Shown: positions 49,672 through 61,557 of the stretch, piece after piece | Numbering within the stretch: position 1 is the stretch's first letter | How the letters are laid out: each line of letters begins with the position of its first letter | Assembly (NCBI GenBank): GCA_039696685.1 | Contig: CP155566.1 | Coordinates: forward strand, 1,550,001-1,614,000 | Reading direction: 5' to 3' | Length of the DNA stretch: 64,000 nucleotides | DNA from: Vibrio sp. CDRSL-10 TSBA | GTDB lineage: Bacteria; Pseudomonadota; Gammaproteobacteria; Enterobacterales; Vibrionaceae | The notes under the pieces: generated by a model | Seen by the model: only the letters and a program-made list of their open reading frames with translations | Database searches by the model: none | What the model was told of the DNA's origin: nothing | Program-made: the position numbers and the translations under genes

Positions 49672-49704
49672 ATAGTTTTATTTTTATCAATAGATTTAGA
49701 CTAT
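49672..49704 (+). promoter_or_regulatory. OxyR-like binding site upstream of katG
   Basis: ATAGATTTAGACTAT (49690-49704) fits the ATAG-N7-CTAT element of the OxyR site exactly. A further ATAG at 49672 lies upstream at close to the expected spacing. It is about 160 bp before the katG start. Peroxide control of catalase-peroxidase by OxyR is common; here it is inferred from the match. Confidence 0.55.
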
Positions 49705-49798
49705 CAAATTGATTGATACAAATAATATGAATAATGGTTAGTTAGCTACTAGACTCAGAGTCATAGTCATTAAATATTTTGATATTTCTTGCAGTTAG

Positions 49799-52039
<2,241 letters not shown>

Positions 52040-52088
52040 ATGGTTATATCATCAAACAGAATCAGACTTAAAATTTGGCTCTAAAGCA

Positions 52089-52120
52089 AAGAAGACTCCC
52101 GGTTGGGAGTCTTCTTTTTG
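52089..52120 (+). terminator. Terminator after katG
   Basis: AAGAAGACTCCC (52089-52100) pairs with GGGAGTCTTCTT (52105-52116) around GGTT, followed by TTTTG. Strong Rho-independent terminator between converging genes. Confidence 0.88.
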
Positions 52121-52165
52121 CATATGGCTGGCATGCATATAACTTGCATACAGATAATCGGTATA

Positions 52166-52883
52166 TCAGCCAAAAAAGTGCAGCCACATCGCGGATACCG
52201 GCATTGCGATCACGACGGCTGGCAGCAGGTTGGCAAGCGGGAAATGGATGGTGCCGCAGATTTTAAATCCGGTTGCGAATACCAGTAGTCCACCGACAGC
52301 AGAAAAGTCGCCAATCATGGTTGGTGTGGTGAGTGGCATAATCGCTGCCGCTGAGAAATACAGGATGCTCTGCACGATGACTTGCGGTACGGCCAGTGCG
52401 GCAACCGGTAATCCCAGTGAAATGGCAAAAATAGCCGCAGTGAAAAAGTCGAGGAATGATTTCGCGATCAGTAATGCCGGGTCACCGGTAATTCCTTCGT
52501 TCATCGCACCGAAAATACCGGTACCGCTGACACAGAACAGAATCATGATTGAGATAAAACGGTCCATATAGGCGTTTTGATCCATTGAGCTATTCGGTGG
52601 CGAGACAAAACGTGCAATTAAAGATTTGAGCAGGTTTGCAAAGCGTTTAATTTGCAAATCCAGGTCAATCAGTTCACCGATCACAGCGCCGAGAATCAAG
52701 GATAACACGACTGCCGGTAACAACTGCACTTTCATGGTCAGTGAAATCCCAATTCCCATAGAAACCAAGGCCAAAGACCATCGGCATTCGCTCTTTCATG
52801 CCTTCGGGAATTTTATTGCCAAATAAATCGCCCAGTATACTTCCTGAGACGATTGCCACTGCGTTGATGAATGGACCAATCAT
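52166..52883 (-). CDS. DUF554 membrane protein, one frameshift
   Basis: About 238 residues, seven or so membrane segments, from ATG 52883 (MIGPFINAVAIVSGSILGDL). The start is the conserved DUF554 N-terminus GxxxNxxxxxxGxxxG. The frame breaks at + strand GAAAC 52761-52765; restored, MVFGLG continues SMGIGISLTMKVQLLP. Other landmarks: LILGAVIGELIDLDLQ, FCVSGTGIFGAMNEGITGD, FSAVGGLLVFATGFKICG. Transporter-like, substrate unknown. Confidence 0.87.
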
Positions 52884-53310
52884 GTTTAAGCCTGTATTCG
52901 TAGAATTATTGTGATAGAAAGGAACCGCTCTGCTAATGAGAGACGCGGATGATCAAATTCAGGGTGTGAATTGCATCACGATTTTTTACTATACCGAGTG
53001 CATAACTAACTTTTAGTTAATTAATCGACTGAAAGTAAAGTGAAATTAAATCAATGAGTTGCAACATGGTGTTCACTATTAATTGTTGATAGTTATCATG
53101 CGTTTAGCATGATAACGTTTGTCTGGACATTTAGACGGATGAAGCCAGGTTGAATCGACAATAAGTTTTGTTGCGATATGTGAAATCATACTTTGCATAT
53201 TTGGTTTAAATTGTTCGGTAATCATCCGATAACGCAAAGCCAACGGTTGGATTTATCAACTAAAACAGACGAACAGATAAAACAGATCAAACAGATAAAA
53301 AGGCGGGTAA
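52884..53310. other. Intergenic region with AACAGAT repeats
   Basis: 427 bases between divergent genes. Near the right end (53262-53301) AACAGA(T/C) recurs four times at roughly nine- to ten-base spacing, just before the EamA ribosome site. Nothing else stands out; no plausible gene. Confidence 0.4.
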
Positions 53311-54265
53311 GTGAAGCAAAGTGGACATTGGGCAGTACTGCTGGCAGCACTGTTATGGGGAACGACAGGCACGGTTGCCAGTTTTGCACCGCAGATAGGA
53401 GCACTGGCGATTGGTGCATTTGCGATGGGGATCGGTGGACTGTTACAAGCATTGTTGGCGCGCAAGCCGTTGCGCCGCAGTTGGCGGGATCTGCTGGCAG
53501 ACAAACCCTTGTTAGTTTCAGGCGGGATTGCGGTCGCTATTTATCCACTGGCGTTTTATTCGTCAATGCGAATGGCAGGTGTCGCCATCGGCACAGTTAT
53601 TACCATTGCTTCAGCTCCGTTCATCTCGGCTCTGTTTGAACGTTTCCTTAGCCAAACACAGACCATCGACCGCCGTTGGTTACTCAGTTTGTTACTGGGA
53701 GTGGTCGGCATGACGTTGCTTTGTTTTTCCAGCTTGGGTTTCTCCAACTTAGGGTTCTCAAACCCGGTCAGCGACGGTCGCGTTAATTTTGACCTTGATA
53801 AATACATCGGGATTGGACTTGGCCTAGTTGCGGGTGCTTCGTATGCCTACTATTCATGGGTGGCTAAAAAAATGATCGACCAGGGAATTCGTTCCGATGC
53901 GGCGATGGGCAGTCTGTTTCTGTGTAGCGGCACTTATATTGTTACCGTCGTTATGGTTTACCGGTGATCACCTTTTCACCAGCGTGCGGAATATTTTAGT
54001 CATCAGCTATATGGCTTTTGTCCCGATGTTTATCGGCTATCTGGCGTTTGGCTACGGCTTACGTTCTGTGTCTGCCAGCAGCGCTACTTTACTTACTTTG
54101 TTTGAACCTGTTGTCGCCGCTGTGCTTGCCGTTGTGGTGGTCGGTGAAATCATCCCGTTTATCGGATGGGTTGGGATTGGTTTAATTTGTCTTTGTCTGA
54201 TGATTCAGGTGCGTAATAGCAGTGTCTTACCTGACTCAGACTCTCAGTTGCTGCATGTTAATTAA
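53311..54265 (+). CDS. EamA/DMT-family ten-helix transporter, one frameshift
   Basis: About 317 residues from GTG 53311 with GGCGGG upstream. Two EamA halves: HWAVLLAALLWGTTGTVASF (first) and IGLGLVAGASYAYYSWVAKK (second). The frame breaks at GTTTC 53916-53920; restored, AMGSLF continues CVAALILLPSLWFTGDH and the end SASSATLLTLFEPVVAAVL. Such proteins export metabolites or amino acids; substrate unknown. Confidence 0.87.
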
Positions 54266-54344
54266 TCGATGCGTGGCGATTTGAATACGTTTGCCTGCAC
54301 ATTTCCCAATTAGTAATGGCTCAAGTAATGCCCAAACGTCGATG

Positions 54345-54370
54345 AAAAAAGGCCTGCAATGCAGGCCTTT
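54345..54370. terminator. Bidirectional terminator between EamA gene and amine dehydrogenase operon
   Basis: AAAGGCCTGCA (54348-54358) and TGCAGGCCTTT (54360-54370) are perfectly complementary. On the minus strand the stem is followed by TTTTTT, so it ends the amine dehydrogenase operon. Confidence 0.85.
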
Positions 54371-54442
54371 GCTGGTTTTCTGCTCTGTTTTTATCTCAAG
54401 AGACAGTTTGAATGCAACGGATAGGTTTTGTTACCAGAAACG

Positions 54443-54898
54443 CTAAGGCCATGGATAACTGCCGGTTTCGATACCTGACAGGTTAAAGCGCTCCACTATC
54501 TGGCGACGGTATTTCACCACATCTTGCAGAGGGGCAGAGCGAATCTGCGCGATTTCTTCTGCGGTGTAGGGCCGTGCGTTGACTTTATCTCCCCATTTAT
54601 CATTGAGATAGTTCATCAAAACCGCGAGGTCATGATTGTTCAGTCCGGAAGCGACCACCCCGGGTACATTCATCAGGTAGATGCGCCCTTGGTCATCATC
54701 CATAAAAGCCCCCAGATAGCCGGGTAAGGGAGGAATACCTCCCGGGACGGAACCTGAGCCATCGCTGTCATGGCATCCGGAACATTTCAGGATGTAGTTC
54801 TGCTGAGGTGTATTGCTGGTGGCGAATAACATACCGCTCATCACGCTTAAGCTCAGCACTCCACATTGCAACCAACGTCGGTAATGCCTGATTTTCAT
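54443..54898 (-). CDS. Small c-type cytochrome, amine dehydrogenase operon
   Basis: 151 residues with a signal peptide and one heme site, CSGCH, near residue 42. A distal ligand candidate is a Met in the second half (YLMNVPGVVAS). It follows the preceding cytochrome gene by three bases. Likely role: accept electrons from the amine dehydrogenase, or help oxidise its cofactor. Both are inferred from the operon position. Confidence 0.85.
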   Translation of the reverse strand: MKIRHYRRWLQCGVLSLSVMSGMLFATSNTPQQNYILKCSGCHDSDGSGSVPGGIPPLPGYLGAFMDDDQGRIYLMNVPGVVASGLNNHDLAVLMNYLNDKWGDKVNARPYTAEEIAQIRSAPLQDVVKYRRQIVERFNLSGIETGSYPWP

Positions 54899-54901
54899 AA
54901 C

Positions 54902-55345
54902 CTATTCTCCGTCGCGTAACTGATGAAGCTCCGGATGAGAGAGTGGATTCTCCTTATATTTGTCAATTAAGTTGGCATCCGGGCCACCGCTCAGATGGTT
55001 GATATCACTTAAGATATAGTGAGTGATTTCAACCAGATCAGCAGTTTCAAGATAGTTTTGCGGAGGCATAGCAAATCCCTGATAAGTGTTACCTAAAGAC
55101 TCGATTTTGCCGCTCATACCACCGGTTACTACGCCGGCGATGTATTGGTCACGGTGACTCCCCAATCGTTTCCAAAGCTCGGGATTGTCCAGAGACGGAG
55201 CAAGACCAACAATGCCTTTGGCGTCCAGTCCATGACAACCGGAGCAGTTGGTCGCAAATTTTTCTTGTCCTGAGCTTGCGTTGGCGCCGGAACACATGCC
55301 AAGCAATATTGCAGTCGTCAAAACAGAGCGTAACGATTTACTCAT
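54902..55345 (-). CDS. c-type cytochrome, amine dehydrogenase operon
   Basis: 147 residues. Signal peptide MSKSLRSVLTTAILLGMCSGANA, then CSGCHGLDAKG with the heme-binding CxxCH; methionine ligand candidate in GFAMPPQNYL. Its ATG overlaps the light-chain stop by eight bases, so it is translationally coupled to it. Probably a periplasmic electron carrier for the TTQ enzyme; inferred. Confidence 0.87.
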   Translation of the reverse strand: MSKSLRSVLTTAILLGMCSGANASSGQEKFATNCSGCHGLDAKGIVGLAPSLDNPELWKRLGSHRDQYIAGVVTGGMSGKIESLGNTYQGFAMPPQNYLETADLVEITHYILSDINHLSGGPDANLIDKYKENPLSHPELHQLRDGE

Positions 55346-55883
55346 TGGCTAACCCCACAAGAGCAGCAACAGTACAGTGATAGCCTTTGTTAGTATTCGC
55401 CATACACCAGTTGATATCATTGTGCAGACCCATACGGTATCCGGGACGTTCGCGATCGCTGTTCAGGCAAGCCTCAGAGCTGTAAACGCTGGCTTTACCA
55501 CAGCAGTCGTTATAAGAAACCAGGTAGTTTTTGTTGTCATGCGGGTTAAGACAGGTGCCGACCCAGGCGACTTTTGATGCTTCAGAGCCTGCTGGGCAGG
55601 TGGTTTCACTACCGCCGGATGACGTACATAAGTTGCCATCCAGTGCGCAGTAGCGCCAGTAATCACAACTGTTGGGATCATCGCCCGGTCCTTCCGCCGC
55701 AAATACTTTACCGCTGGAGCGATCGAATGGTAACAGCGGCATCATGCCGGTACCGACCATGAACACACCAGCTTTGGCGAGGAAGTTACGTCGCCCGATT
55801 TGGCGTGCTGAATGACGCACGGTTTTTTCTGAGAGCCTGTCCATGGCATTCAATAACATTTCGCTGAATTTTTTCATTGTCAC
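55338..55883 (-). CDS. aauA: TTQ amine dehydrogenase light chain
   Basis: Catalytic subunit, 181 residues. Twin-arginine-type export signal RQIGRRNFLAKAGVFMVG, then a cysteine-rich domain with the MauA order: CDYWRYCALDGNLC, WVGTCLNPHD, YNDCCGK, RERPGYR, NDINWCMAN. The two tryptophans that form tryptophan tryptophylquinone are Trp107 (AWVGTC) and Trp159 (INWC), 52 apart, close to the 51 of methylamine dehydrogenase. The operon lacks mauC/mauG/mauF here and has the B-E-D-A order of aralkylamine dehydrogenase, so that substrate class is favoured. Confidence 0.92.
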   Translation of the reverse strand: MTMKKFSEMLLNAMDRLSEKTVRHSARQIGRRNFLAKAGVFMVGTGMMPLLPFDRSSGKVFAAEGPGDDPNSCDYWRYCALDGNLCTSSGGSETTCPAGSEASKVAWVGTCLNPHDNKNYLVSYNDCCGKASVYSSEACLNSDRERPGYRMGLHNDINWCMANTNKGYHCTVAALVGLANE

Positions 55884-55893
55884 TGTCTCCTGC

Positions 55894-56500
55894 TTAGTGA
55901 TTAACCGTCATGGTCTGTTTTTGAGAAAAATCTTGGAGTGAGGCGAAGCCGCTCTCTTTAGCGTTGAACAGACTTTCCAACTGTTCACGGCTGTTGATCA
56001 GACCTTTTGAAATGATTTGACCTTTCTCGTCCATCAGTACTGAAAATGGCAGTTTGGCGACGCGATAAGCCATACCCAATTCTTGTGACAGCACATAAGG
56101 AATGTGCTCGAGTTTATGTTTGGTGATCAGAGCCCGTTGAGCCGGTTTCGTCACCATCGCTGGCGAGAACTACATTTAGCCAGGACGCTTCGGCTTTTTG
56201 CAGGCTGTTAATAAGTGGTAACAGTACTTTACAGATAGGGCAGGATGGGGCAACAAACAGCACCAGTGTGCTCTTAGCCTGCTGGCCGCCTAAAGTCACT
56301 TCACCTTGGTTAAGAGACATCAGCGTCATCGGTTGCGGTTTTTCTCCCAGTTGTGGACCGTTATTATTGATCATGGCACCAACCGGGGTAATGCGTTCGA
56401 ACAAAATCCCGACCTGCCGGGAGAGTGCGATAAACGCAACGAAAAGCAGTGCGACAAGCAATGTTAGAAAGCCGACTGCGAACAGTAATACAGTATTCAT
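55894..56500 (-). CDS. mauD: MauD-type thioredoxin-like maturation protein, one frameshift
   Basis: About 201 residues from ATG 56500. An N-terminal membrane anchor (VLLFAVGFLTLLVALLFVAFIAL), then a thioredoxin fold with active site APSCPICKVLLP. The frame breaks at + strand GTTTC 56145-56149; restored, LASDGDE continues PAQRALITKHKLEHIPYV. MauD proteins help form the many disulfides of the light chain. Its ATG overlaps the mauE stop by one base. Confidence 0.9.
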
Positions 56501-57054
56501 TAGATGTCCTTTTCCTGATCGTGTTGAGCGATTTTCAAAATCAAATCGTGGTTGTGCATCAGTTGTTCCAGAAGGTAATAACCAAACCAGAGGATGATTC
56601 CACCGGCGATAGCCATGGCCAGACTCAGGCTGCTGATAGGCTGAGTCGCTGTCATCAGCATGGAAGCTGCCAGAACAATCAGTGTTGCATTGCGTAGCAG
56701 AGTACGGCGGGAGACCACAATGGGTGTGCCGCCGCAGCCACAGTCTATTTCCCGTTGACCGGTTCTCATTTGATGAGCCATCGCTGCGGTGTAACCGCAC
56801 AGTAAAGCCAGCATCAAACCTTCGCCAATCTGGTTGGTGGCGGGAAAGATGCTGAGTACTATCGCGGTAACTTCGGCACTAAACAGCAACAGTGCCAGAG
56901 CGAAGGCGGGTTTTTCGAAATGACGGGAATAGTGACTGATATAGCCGGAGAATCGGCGTAAATCCGAGCCTTTGTGCAATGCAGCCTGAATAAACACCAG
57001 CACGAAGAAAGTCATGATGGTCAGGTGATATTGGGTTATCCAGGAAGTGAGCAT
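56500..57054 (-). CDS. mauE: MauE methylamine utilisation membrane protein
   Basis: 184 residues, about five membrane segments (LTIMTFFVLVFIQAALHKGSDL, ALALLLFSAEVTAIVLSIFP). The motif DCGCGGTPIVVSRRTLLRNATL is the DoxX/MauE signature with its cysteine pair. Works with MauD in delivering reducing/oxidising power for light-chain disulfides. Lies two bases after the heavy-chain gene. Confidence 0.9.
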   Translation of the reverse strand: MLTSWITQYHLTIMTFFVLVFIQAALHKGSDLRRFSGYISHYSRHFEKPAFALALLLFSAEVTAIVLSIFPATNQIGEGLMLALLCGYTAAMAHQMRTGQREIDCGCGGTPIVVSRRTLLRNATLIVLAASMLMTATQPISSLSLAMAIAGGIILWFGYYLLEQLMHNHDLILKIAQHDQEKDI

Positions 57055-57055
57055 A

Positions 57056-58198
57056 TTAATAGTCCACCATCAGCATTTGAGTAAATCCGCCGATTTCTTC
57101 GACTTCGTGTACTTTGCTGCCTGTAAACTTGTCGCCGCTAAAGGTGTATTTCACCACGCTGCCTTCATCGGTCAGTGTGTACACATCCGGTGATTGAGTT
57201 TGAGATACCGCCAGTGAAATGGGTTCATCCGCTTCAATTCGGGTCACGACTTTATGGGTCTTCATGTCGATGCCCCAGATCTCCTCAGCGCCATCTTTGT
57301 GGCTGCCTTCGTGGCCTTCTGGATGCATGGTGACAAACATCAGTTTATTCGGCTGGTTGTAGCCAATTACTTCATACCCGCCAGGTAACCATTCACCCTC
57401 GATGTTCTGGGTATAGTTGAATTTTTCAGTGAGCTTAACGCTGTCTGCTTTATCGTCCAGGACATACATATTGCCTTTAAACGATGTGAACATCAGTTGG
57501 TTGCCATCGCGTTGAGCGGTAATGAACAGGGCATCGTCGTCGGTATCGAAGATTTTCTCGCTTTTGTGGGCGGTATAATCTTTAGCATCGCTGCTGATCA
57601 CATAGGTGGAAAAGGTGCCGTCGCCACAGGCTGAACTGAATTTGTTGTCATTCTGAGAGGCATAGATACCCCAGCAGCCCGGAGTCGGTATTTCGAGCAG
57701 CTCTTTGCCGTTGGCAATATCAACCACAGAGACTGAAGCGGCGGGTGTCGCGTTTTGCACAAAAGCGTATTTGTCGCTGGCGGATAGCTGGAACGAATTC
57801 ACATAAGCTGCGGATTGCGCCATTTTAGGCGATGATTCAATCTCTTTATCCAGGCTGAGTGAGTTCACATTGAACTTCTGCACTACAGCATCGATATCAC
57901 CCCAAACGATGCGTTTTGGGTAAACGGATGCGGTGTACAGTTGGGACTTGTCTTTAGACAGGCCAAACTGTGCAATCAGACCAGTGGAGATGCTACCTTT
58001 GGTTTGCAGTTCCTCAGAACCAAGCACGGTGATCATACTGGCACCAGACCAACTTTGGTCGATGACGAATACGTTCGGCCCTGGTTTAATTTCTTTCTCT
58101 ACTGAGACATGTTCTGGTTTGAATTGCGTCGCTGCATATGACGTTGGAAGGAAGATTAAGCCGCTGATAAATAACGCGCCTAGTACAGTTTTTCTCAT
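57056..58198 (-). CDS. aauB: TTQ amine dehydrogenase heavy chain
   Basis: 380 residues. Sec signal peptide MRKTVLGALFISGLIFLPTSYA; a seven-bladed propeller-like sequence with HVSVEKEIKPGPNVFVIDQSW, PTPGCWGIYASQNDN and EEIWGIDMKTHKVVTRIEAD, as in MADH/AADH heavy chains. First gene of the mau/aau operon B-E-D-A-cytochrome-cytochrome. No other subunit or regulator is adjacent on this strand. The promoter should lie in 58199-58464, where A/T-rich DNA occurs; no clear operator seen. Confidence 0.9.
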   Translation of the reverse strand: MRKTVLGALFISGLIFLPTSYAATQFKPEHVSVEKEIKPGPNVFVIDQSWSGASMITVLGSEELQTKGSISTGLIAQFGLSKDKSQLYTASVYPKRIVWGDIDAVVQKFNVNSLSLDKEIESSPKMAQSAAYVNSFQLSASDKYAFVQNATPAASVSVVDIANGKELLEIPTPGCWGIYASQNDNKFSSACGDGTFSTYVISSDAKDYTAHKSEKIFDTDDDALFITAQRDGNQLMFTSFKGNMYVLDDKADSVKLTEKFNYTQNIEGEWLPGGYEVIGYNQPNKLMFVTMHPEGHEGSHKDGAEEIWGIDMKTHKVVTRIEADEPISLAVSQTQSPDVYTLTDEGSVVKYTFSGDKFTGSKVHEVEEIGGFTQMLMVDY

Positions 58199-58464
58199 TG
58201 AATGATCCTTTTCGTTTTAAGAAATCATTCTTTAAATGGCAATGTTTATGCCATGTATTTATTTTATTTCTATTGAGTTAAATATACGGTGGTGACATAC
58301 CTTGTTACATCTGGTCTGGCATCTGTTTCTGTGGTCAACTTTACCGCCAGTATCGCATGTATTTTATTAAAACTATTTTGTTTTCAATGCACTGTTTTGG
58401 AGTATGTGCACTAAATTGAACTGTGTTGAATGGCGTAGTAAGGCCATAAAGCACCGCGCTAAAG
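58199..58464. other. Promoter region of the amine dehydrogenase operon
   Basis: A/T-rich between 58240 and 58420. I see no convincing operator, small ORF or RNA gene. The right end borders the rlmI terminator. Confidence 0.35.
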
Positions 58465-58465
58465 A

Positions 58466-58491
58466 AAAGGCTTCCCGTGTGGGAAGCCTTT
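58466..58491. terminator. Terminator after rlmI
   Basis: AAAGGCTTCCC (58466-58476) and GGGAAGCCTTT (58481-58491) form a perfect stem with GTGT loop. On the minus strand it is followed by TCTTT, in the direction of rlmI. Confidence 0.85.
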
Positions 58492-58537
58492 TACGTTGGG
58501 TCGCTGAAAATTATGCTTAGTCGCTGAAGAGCGGGAA

Positions 58538-59744
58538 TTAGAGCACTTTACAGGCAAAACCTTTCAGGTAGAAACCTTCCGGGTAAGCGGTATCGGTCGG
58601 GTGATCGGCCGCTTGCTCGAAGCGTTCAATAAACTTCACGTCACGACCGGCATCCAGCGCCGCATCGGCAATGATTTTTTGGAACAGCACCTGATCCATT
58701 AAACCCGAGCAAGAGTAGGTCAGCAGCGTACCGCCTGGTTTCAGGATTTGCATCGCCAGCATGTTGATGTCTTTGTAGCCGCGGCACGCACCGTTGAGCT
58801 GAGCTTTTGATTCAGCAAATTTTGGTGGATCCATGATGACGACGTCAAACTGGGTACCCTGATCACGGTATTCACGCAGCAGTTTAAATACATCGGCGTT
58901 GAGGAACACGGCGCGTTTTTTACTGATATCGAACTCGTTCAGTTCAGCATTGAATTTGGCGGTATCCAGAGCAGGCTGAGATACATCGGCGTTGATAACG
59001 CGCTTCGCTCCGCCTTTGAGGGCATACAAGCCAAAACCGCCAGTGTATGAGAAGCAGTTCAACACTTCTTTATTCTTCACGTATTTCATTGATTGCTGAC
59101 GGCTGTCACGCTGGTCCAGGTAGAAACCCGTTTTATGACCACCAACGATATCGACGCTGATCTTGACTCCGTTTCTCTTCAATAACCACGGATTTAGGCG
59201 GCTCTTCGCCATGCAGCACGCCGACGCGCTCCTGCAACCCTTCTTTTTTGCGAACTGCTACGTCTGAGCGCTCATAGATATTGCATTGCGGGAAACATTC
59301 TACCAGTGCGGCAACCAAGTCTTCTTTCTGATGTTCAGCGCCGGCACTCAACAGTTGGCATACCAGGTAATCCTGGTATTTGTCGATGGTGATTCCTGGC
59401 AGACCATCAGATTCAGCGGCAATCAGGCGGTAACCGGTCAGACCGTCGCGTTCAATGATGTCTTCACGCAGCAGTTGTGCCTGCTGAATGCGTTTGACGA
59501 AAAATGCACGGTCGATGGCTTCTTTTTCAAAACTCCAGACACGGGCACGGATTTGAGAATGCGGAGAGTATGCAGCTTTGGCAAGCCATTGGCCTTCGTG
59601 GGTATAGACATCAACGGTTTCACCCAGGCCAGGTTCGCCTTCGATTTTGCTGATACCACGAGAAAACACCCAAGGGTGTTTGCGGCGTAAAGATTTCTCA
59701 CGACCTTTGACCAGATAGATTGCAGGAGTCATTGCGTTACTCAA
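58538..59744 (-). CDS. rlmI: 23S rRNA m5C1962 methyltransferase, one frameshift
   Basis: About 401 residues after repair, from ATG 59744. N-terminal PUA domain ([20 protein letters not shown]), then a Rossmann methyltransferase with SAM motif [20 protein letters not shown] and the catalytic PPKF in [12 protein letters not shown]; catalytic Cys in TYSCSGLM. The frame breaks at + strand GTTTC 59171-59175; restored, VVIEEN continues [17 protein letters not shown]. Methylates cytosine 1962 of 23S rRNA in the family. It lies divergently left of acyP. Confidence 0.92.
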
Positions 59745-59998
59745 ATGATTATTAGAAAAGGGCGGGTATTTTCATGGAACTGCTGCAGAAAAGCAAACAT
59801 AGATGAAAAATAGTCTTTGAGATTAAGCACGGTGGAGCAGGATAAAATTGTCTATCCTTGAATAGGTTGAATAATTAGCTCGCAGATTAACTTCAGTGTG
59901 CATGGCGTAGCAGTATGATAATGAAGATATTAAAACGGCTATTCACCAGGGATGGTGGCAAGCAGCCGGATTTGGAATCGGAACGGGAAGAGAACAAC

Positions 59999-60274
59999 AT
60001 GTCGATCAAATGCGATAAGTTTATTGTGTCGGGCGTTGTCCAGGGGGTGGGATTTCGCTATCACACCGCGCACCAGGGATTGGTACTAGGTTTAACCGGT
60101 TATGCTAAAAATCTGTTTAGTGGTGACGTGGAAGTGATTGCATGTGGTGACCACGATAAGGTCGAAGAGTTATATCAATGGCTGCAGGAAGGCCCAAGAA
60201 CCGCCAGTGTTGAGCGGGTAGAGCGCACTGAGTGTGTCACCGATAAAAACTATCGTGGTTTTGAAATCCTGTAA
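59999..60274 (+). CDS. acyP: Acylphosphatase
   Basis: 91 residues from ATG 59999 with GGGAAGAG upstream. The phosphate-binding loop [12 protein letters not shown] carries the catalytic Arg; NLFSGDVEV supplies the catalytic Asn region. Hydrolyses acyl phosphates. A longer frame to 59915 adds a basic N-terminus without family support. Divergent from rlmI, convergent with tusE. Confidence 0.93.
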   Translation: MSIKCDKFIVSGVVQGVGFRYHTAHQGLVLGLTGYAKNLFSGDVEVIACGDHDKVEELYQWLQEGPRTASVERVERTECVTDKNYRGFEIL

Positions 60275-60311
60275 ATTGGCTTACAGGATTTCACGGCTTG
60301 GAGATTGGCGC

Positions 60312-60641
60312 TTATAAGCACTTGGCCGGTTTTGGCAGACCGGCGAGCTTGGTTGCTTGTTTGGCCGGACCTTTAGGGAACAACTTAAACAGATATTTGC
60401 TGTTACCTTTTTCCGGACCGTGCTCTTTTTCCATTGCTTTCACCAACATACGAATGGCCGGCGACGTGTTAAATTCTTCGTAGAAGCGACGCACGAAATG
60501 CACAACCTCAAGATGAGCATCGGTCAGCGCAATGCCTTCTTCCTTGGCCAGAATGTCAATCATCCCTTCTTCCCACACCGTGTAATCAAGCAGGTAGCCC
60601 TGGGCATCGGTGTCGATAGTTTTGCCGTTGTATTCAAACAT
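60312..60641 (-). CDS. tusE: TusE/DsrC-type sulfur carrier
   Basis: 109 residues from ATG 60641 ([17 protein letters not shown]). Typical DsrC fold markers: [46 protein letters not shown]. The sulfur-accepting Cys is the penultimate residue in PKPAKCL. Last step carrier passing persulfide sulfur to MnmA for tRNA 2-thiouridine. A longer start (60698) is not conserved. Confidence 0.92.
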   Translation of the reverse strand: MFEYNGKTIDTDAQGYLLDYTVWEEGMIDILAKEEGIALTDAHLEVVHFVRRFYEEFNTSPAIRMLVKAMEKEHGPEKGNSKYLFKLFPKGPAKQATKLAGLPKPAKCL

Positions 60642-60794
60642 ATTATTATCCAGTGAACGATTTGCGCTAAGGGTAGCGAAGGGAATGAATTTGCTCAAGC
60701 TCTAATATCGGCTTGTTATCATGCAGTGTTATGAGCCTCGGCAAACGCTCATCAGCTGTTCCATTTTTACGGTGGTTCAGCCTTAAGTAAAACA

Positions 60795-60823
60795 AAAAGC
60801 CCGAGAGCAGAGCTCCCGGGCTT
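60795..60823. terminator. Terminator between BAX-inhibitor-like gene and tusE
   Basis: AAGCCCG (from 60797) pairs with CGGGCTT (60817-60823), with inner pairing AGAG/CTC. It ends the minus-strand transcript of the 60895 gene; AAAACAAAAAG gives a T-rich tail on that strand. Confidence 0.75.
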
Positions 60824-60894
60824 GATAGACATTAAGTTAGCGATATTTATCTACCGCAACTTAGGTTGTCTGTGGCAACTTCGCCAGCTAAGAC

Positions 60895-61557
60895 TTAGTC
60901 GTCGTTCATGATGCCAAGGATACTTAGCAGGCTGATGAACAGGTTGTAGATCGATACGTACAGTGACACTGTCGCTGAGATGTAGTTTGTCTCACCACCA
61001 CGTACGATCTGCTGAGTTGTCAGCAGGATTACGCCAGTTGAGAACAGTACAAACATGCCGCTCATTGCCAGGTGAAGCATAGGCATTTGCAGGAAGATGT
61101 TTGCGACCATACCGATCAGCAGAACCACAAAACCGGCCATCAGTACGCCACCCAGGAATGACAGGTCACGTTTAGTGGTCAGTGCATAAGCAGACGCACC
61201 CATGAAGGCCAGAGCTGTACCGCCCAGTGCGGTCAGAACCACATCGCCCATACCTGCACCAATGTACATGTTCAGGATTGGACCTATGGTGTAACCCAGG
61301 AAACCGGTGAACAGGAATGTGAAAACAAGGCCCATACCGTTGTTGCGGTTTTTCTCAGTCAGGAATAGCAGGCCATAGAAACCGACCAGCATAATGATGA
61401 TTCCCGGGCGAGGAAGGTTCATCGCCATTGAGATACCAGCCACAACCGCAGACCATAGCAGTGTCATTGAAAGCAGTGCGTAAGTGTTTCTCAGCACCTT
61501 GTTAGTTTGTAATGCACTGTCATAAGACGAGGTGCGTGAATACATAGGACTGTTCAT
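60895..61557 (-). CDS. yccA: BAX inhibitor-1/YccA-family membrane protein
   Basis: 220 residues from ATG 61557 with GAGGAAG upstream, seven membrane segments. MNSPMYSRTSSYDSALQTNK begins as in YccA; the conserved GGETNYISATVSLYVSIYNLF loop near the C-terminus and ILGIMNDD end are family hallmarks. In E. coli YccA is an FtsH substrate/inhibitor; the function here is inferred from family. The track-length longer frame upstream lacks conservation. Confidence 0.9.
   Translation of the reverse strand: MNSPMYSRTSSYDSALQTNKVLRNTYALLSMTLLWSAVVAGISMAMNLPRPGIIIMLVGFYGLLFLTEKNRNNGMGLVFTFLFTGFLGYTIGPILNMYIGAGMGDVVLTALGGTALAFMGASAYALTTKRDLSFLGGVLMAGFVVLLIGMVANIFLQMPMLHLAMSGMFVLFSTGVILLTTQQIVRGGETNYISATVSLYVSIYNLFISLLSILGIMNDD

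Noticed and set aside
59915..59998. N-terminal extension of acylphosphatase
   Set aside because: Family proteins begin at the ATG at 59999, which has a better ribosome site.
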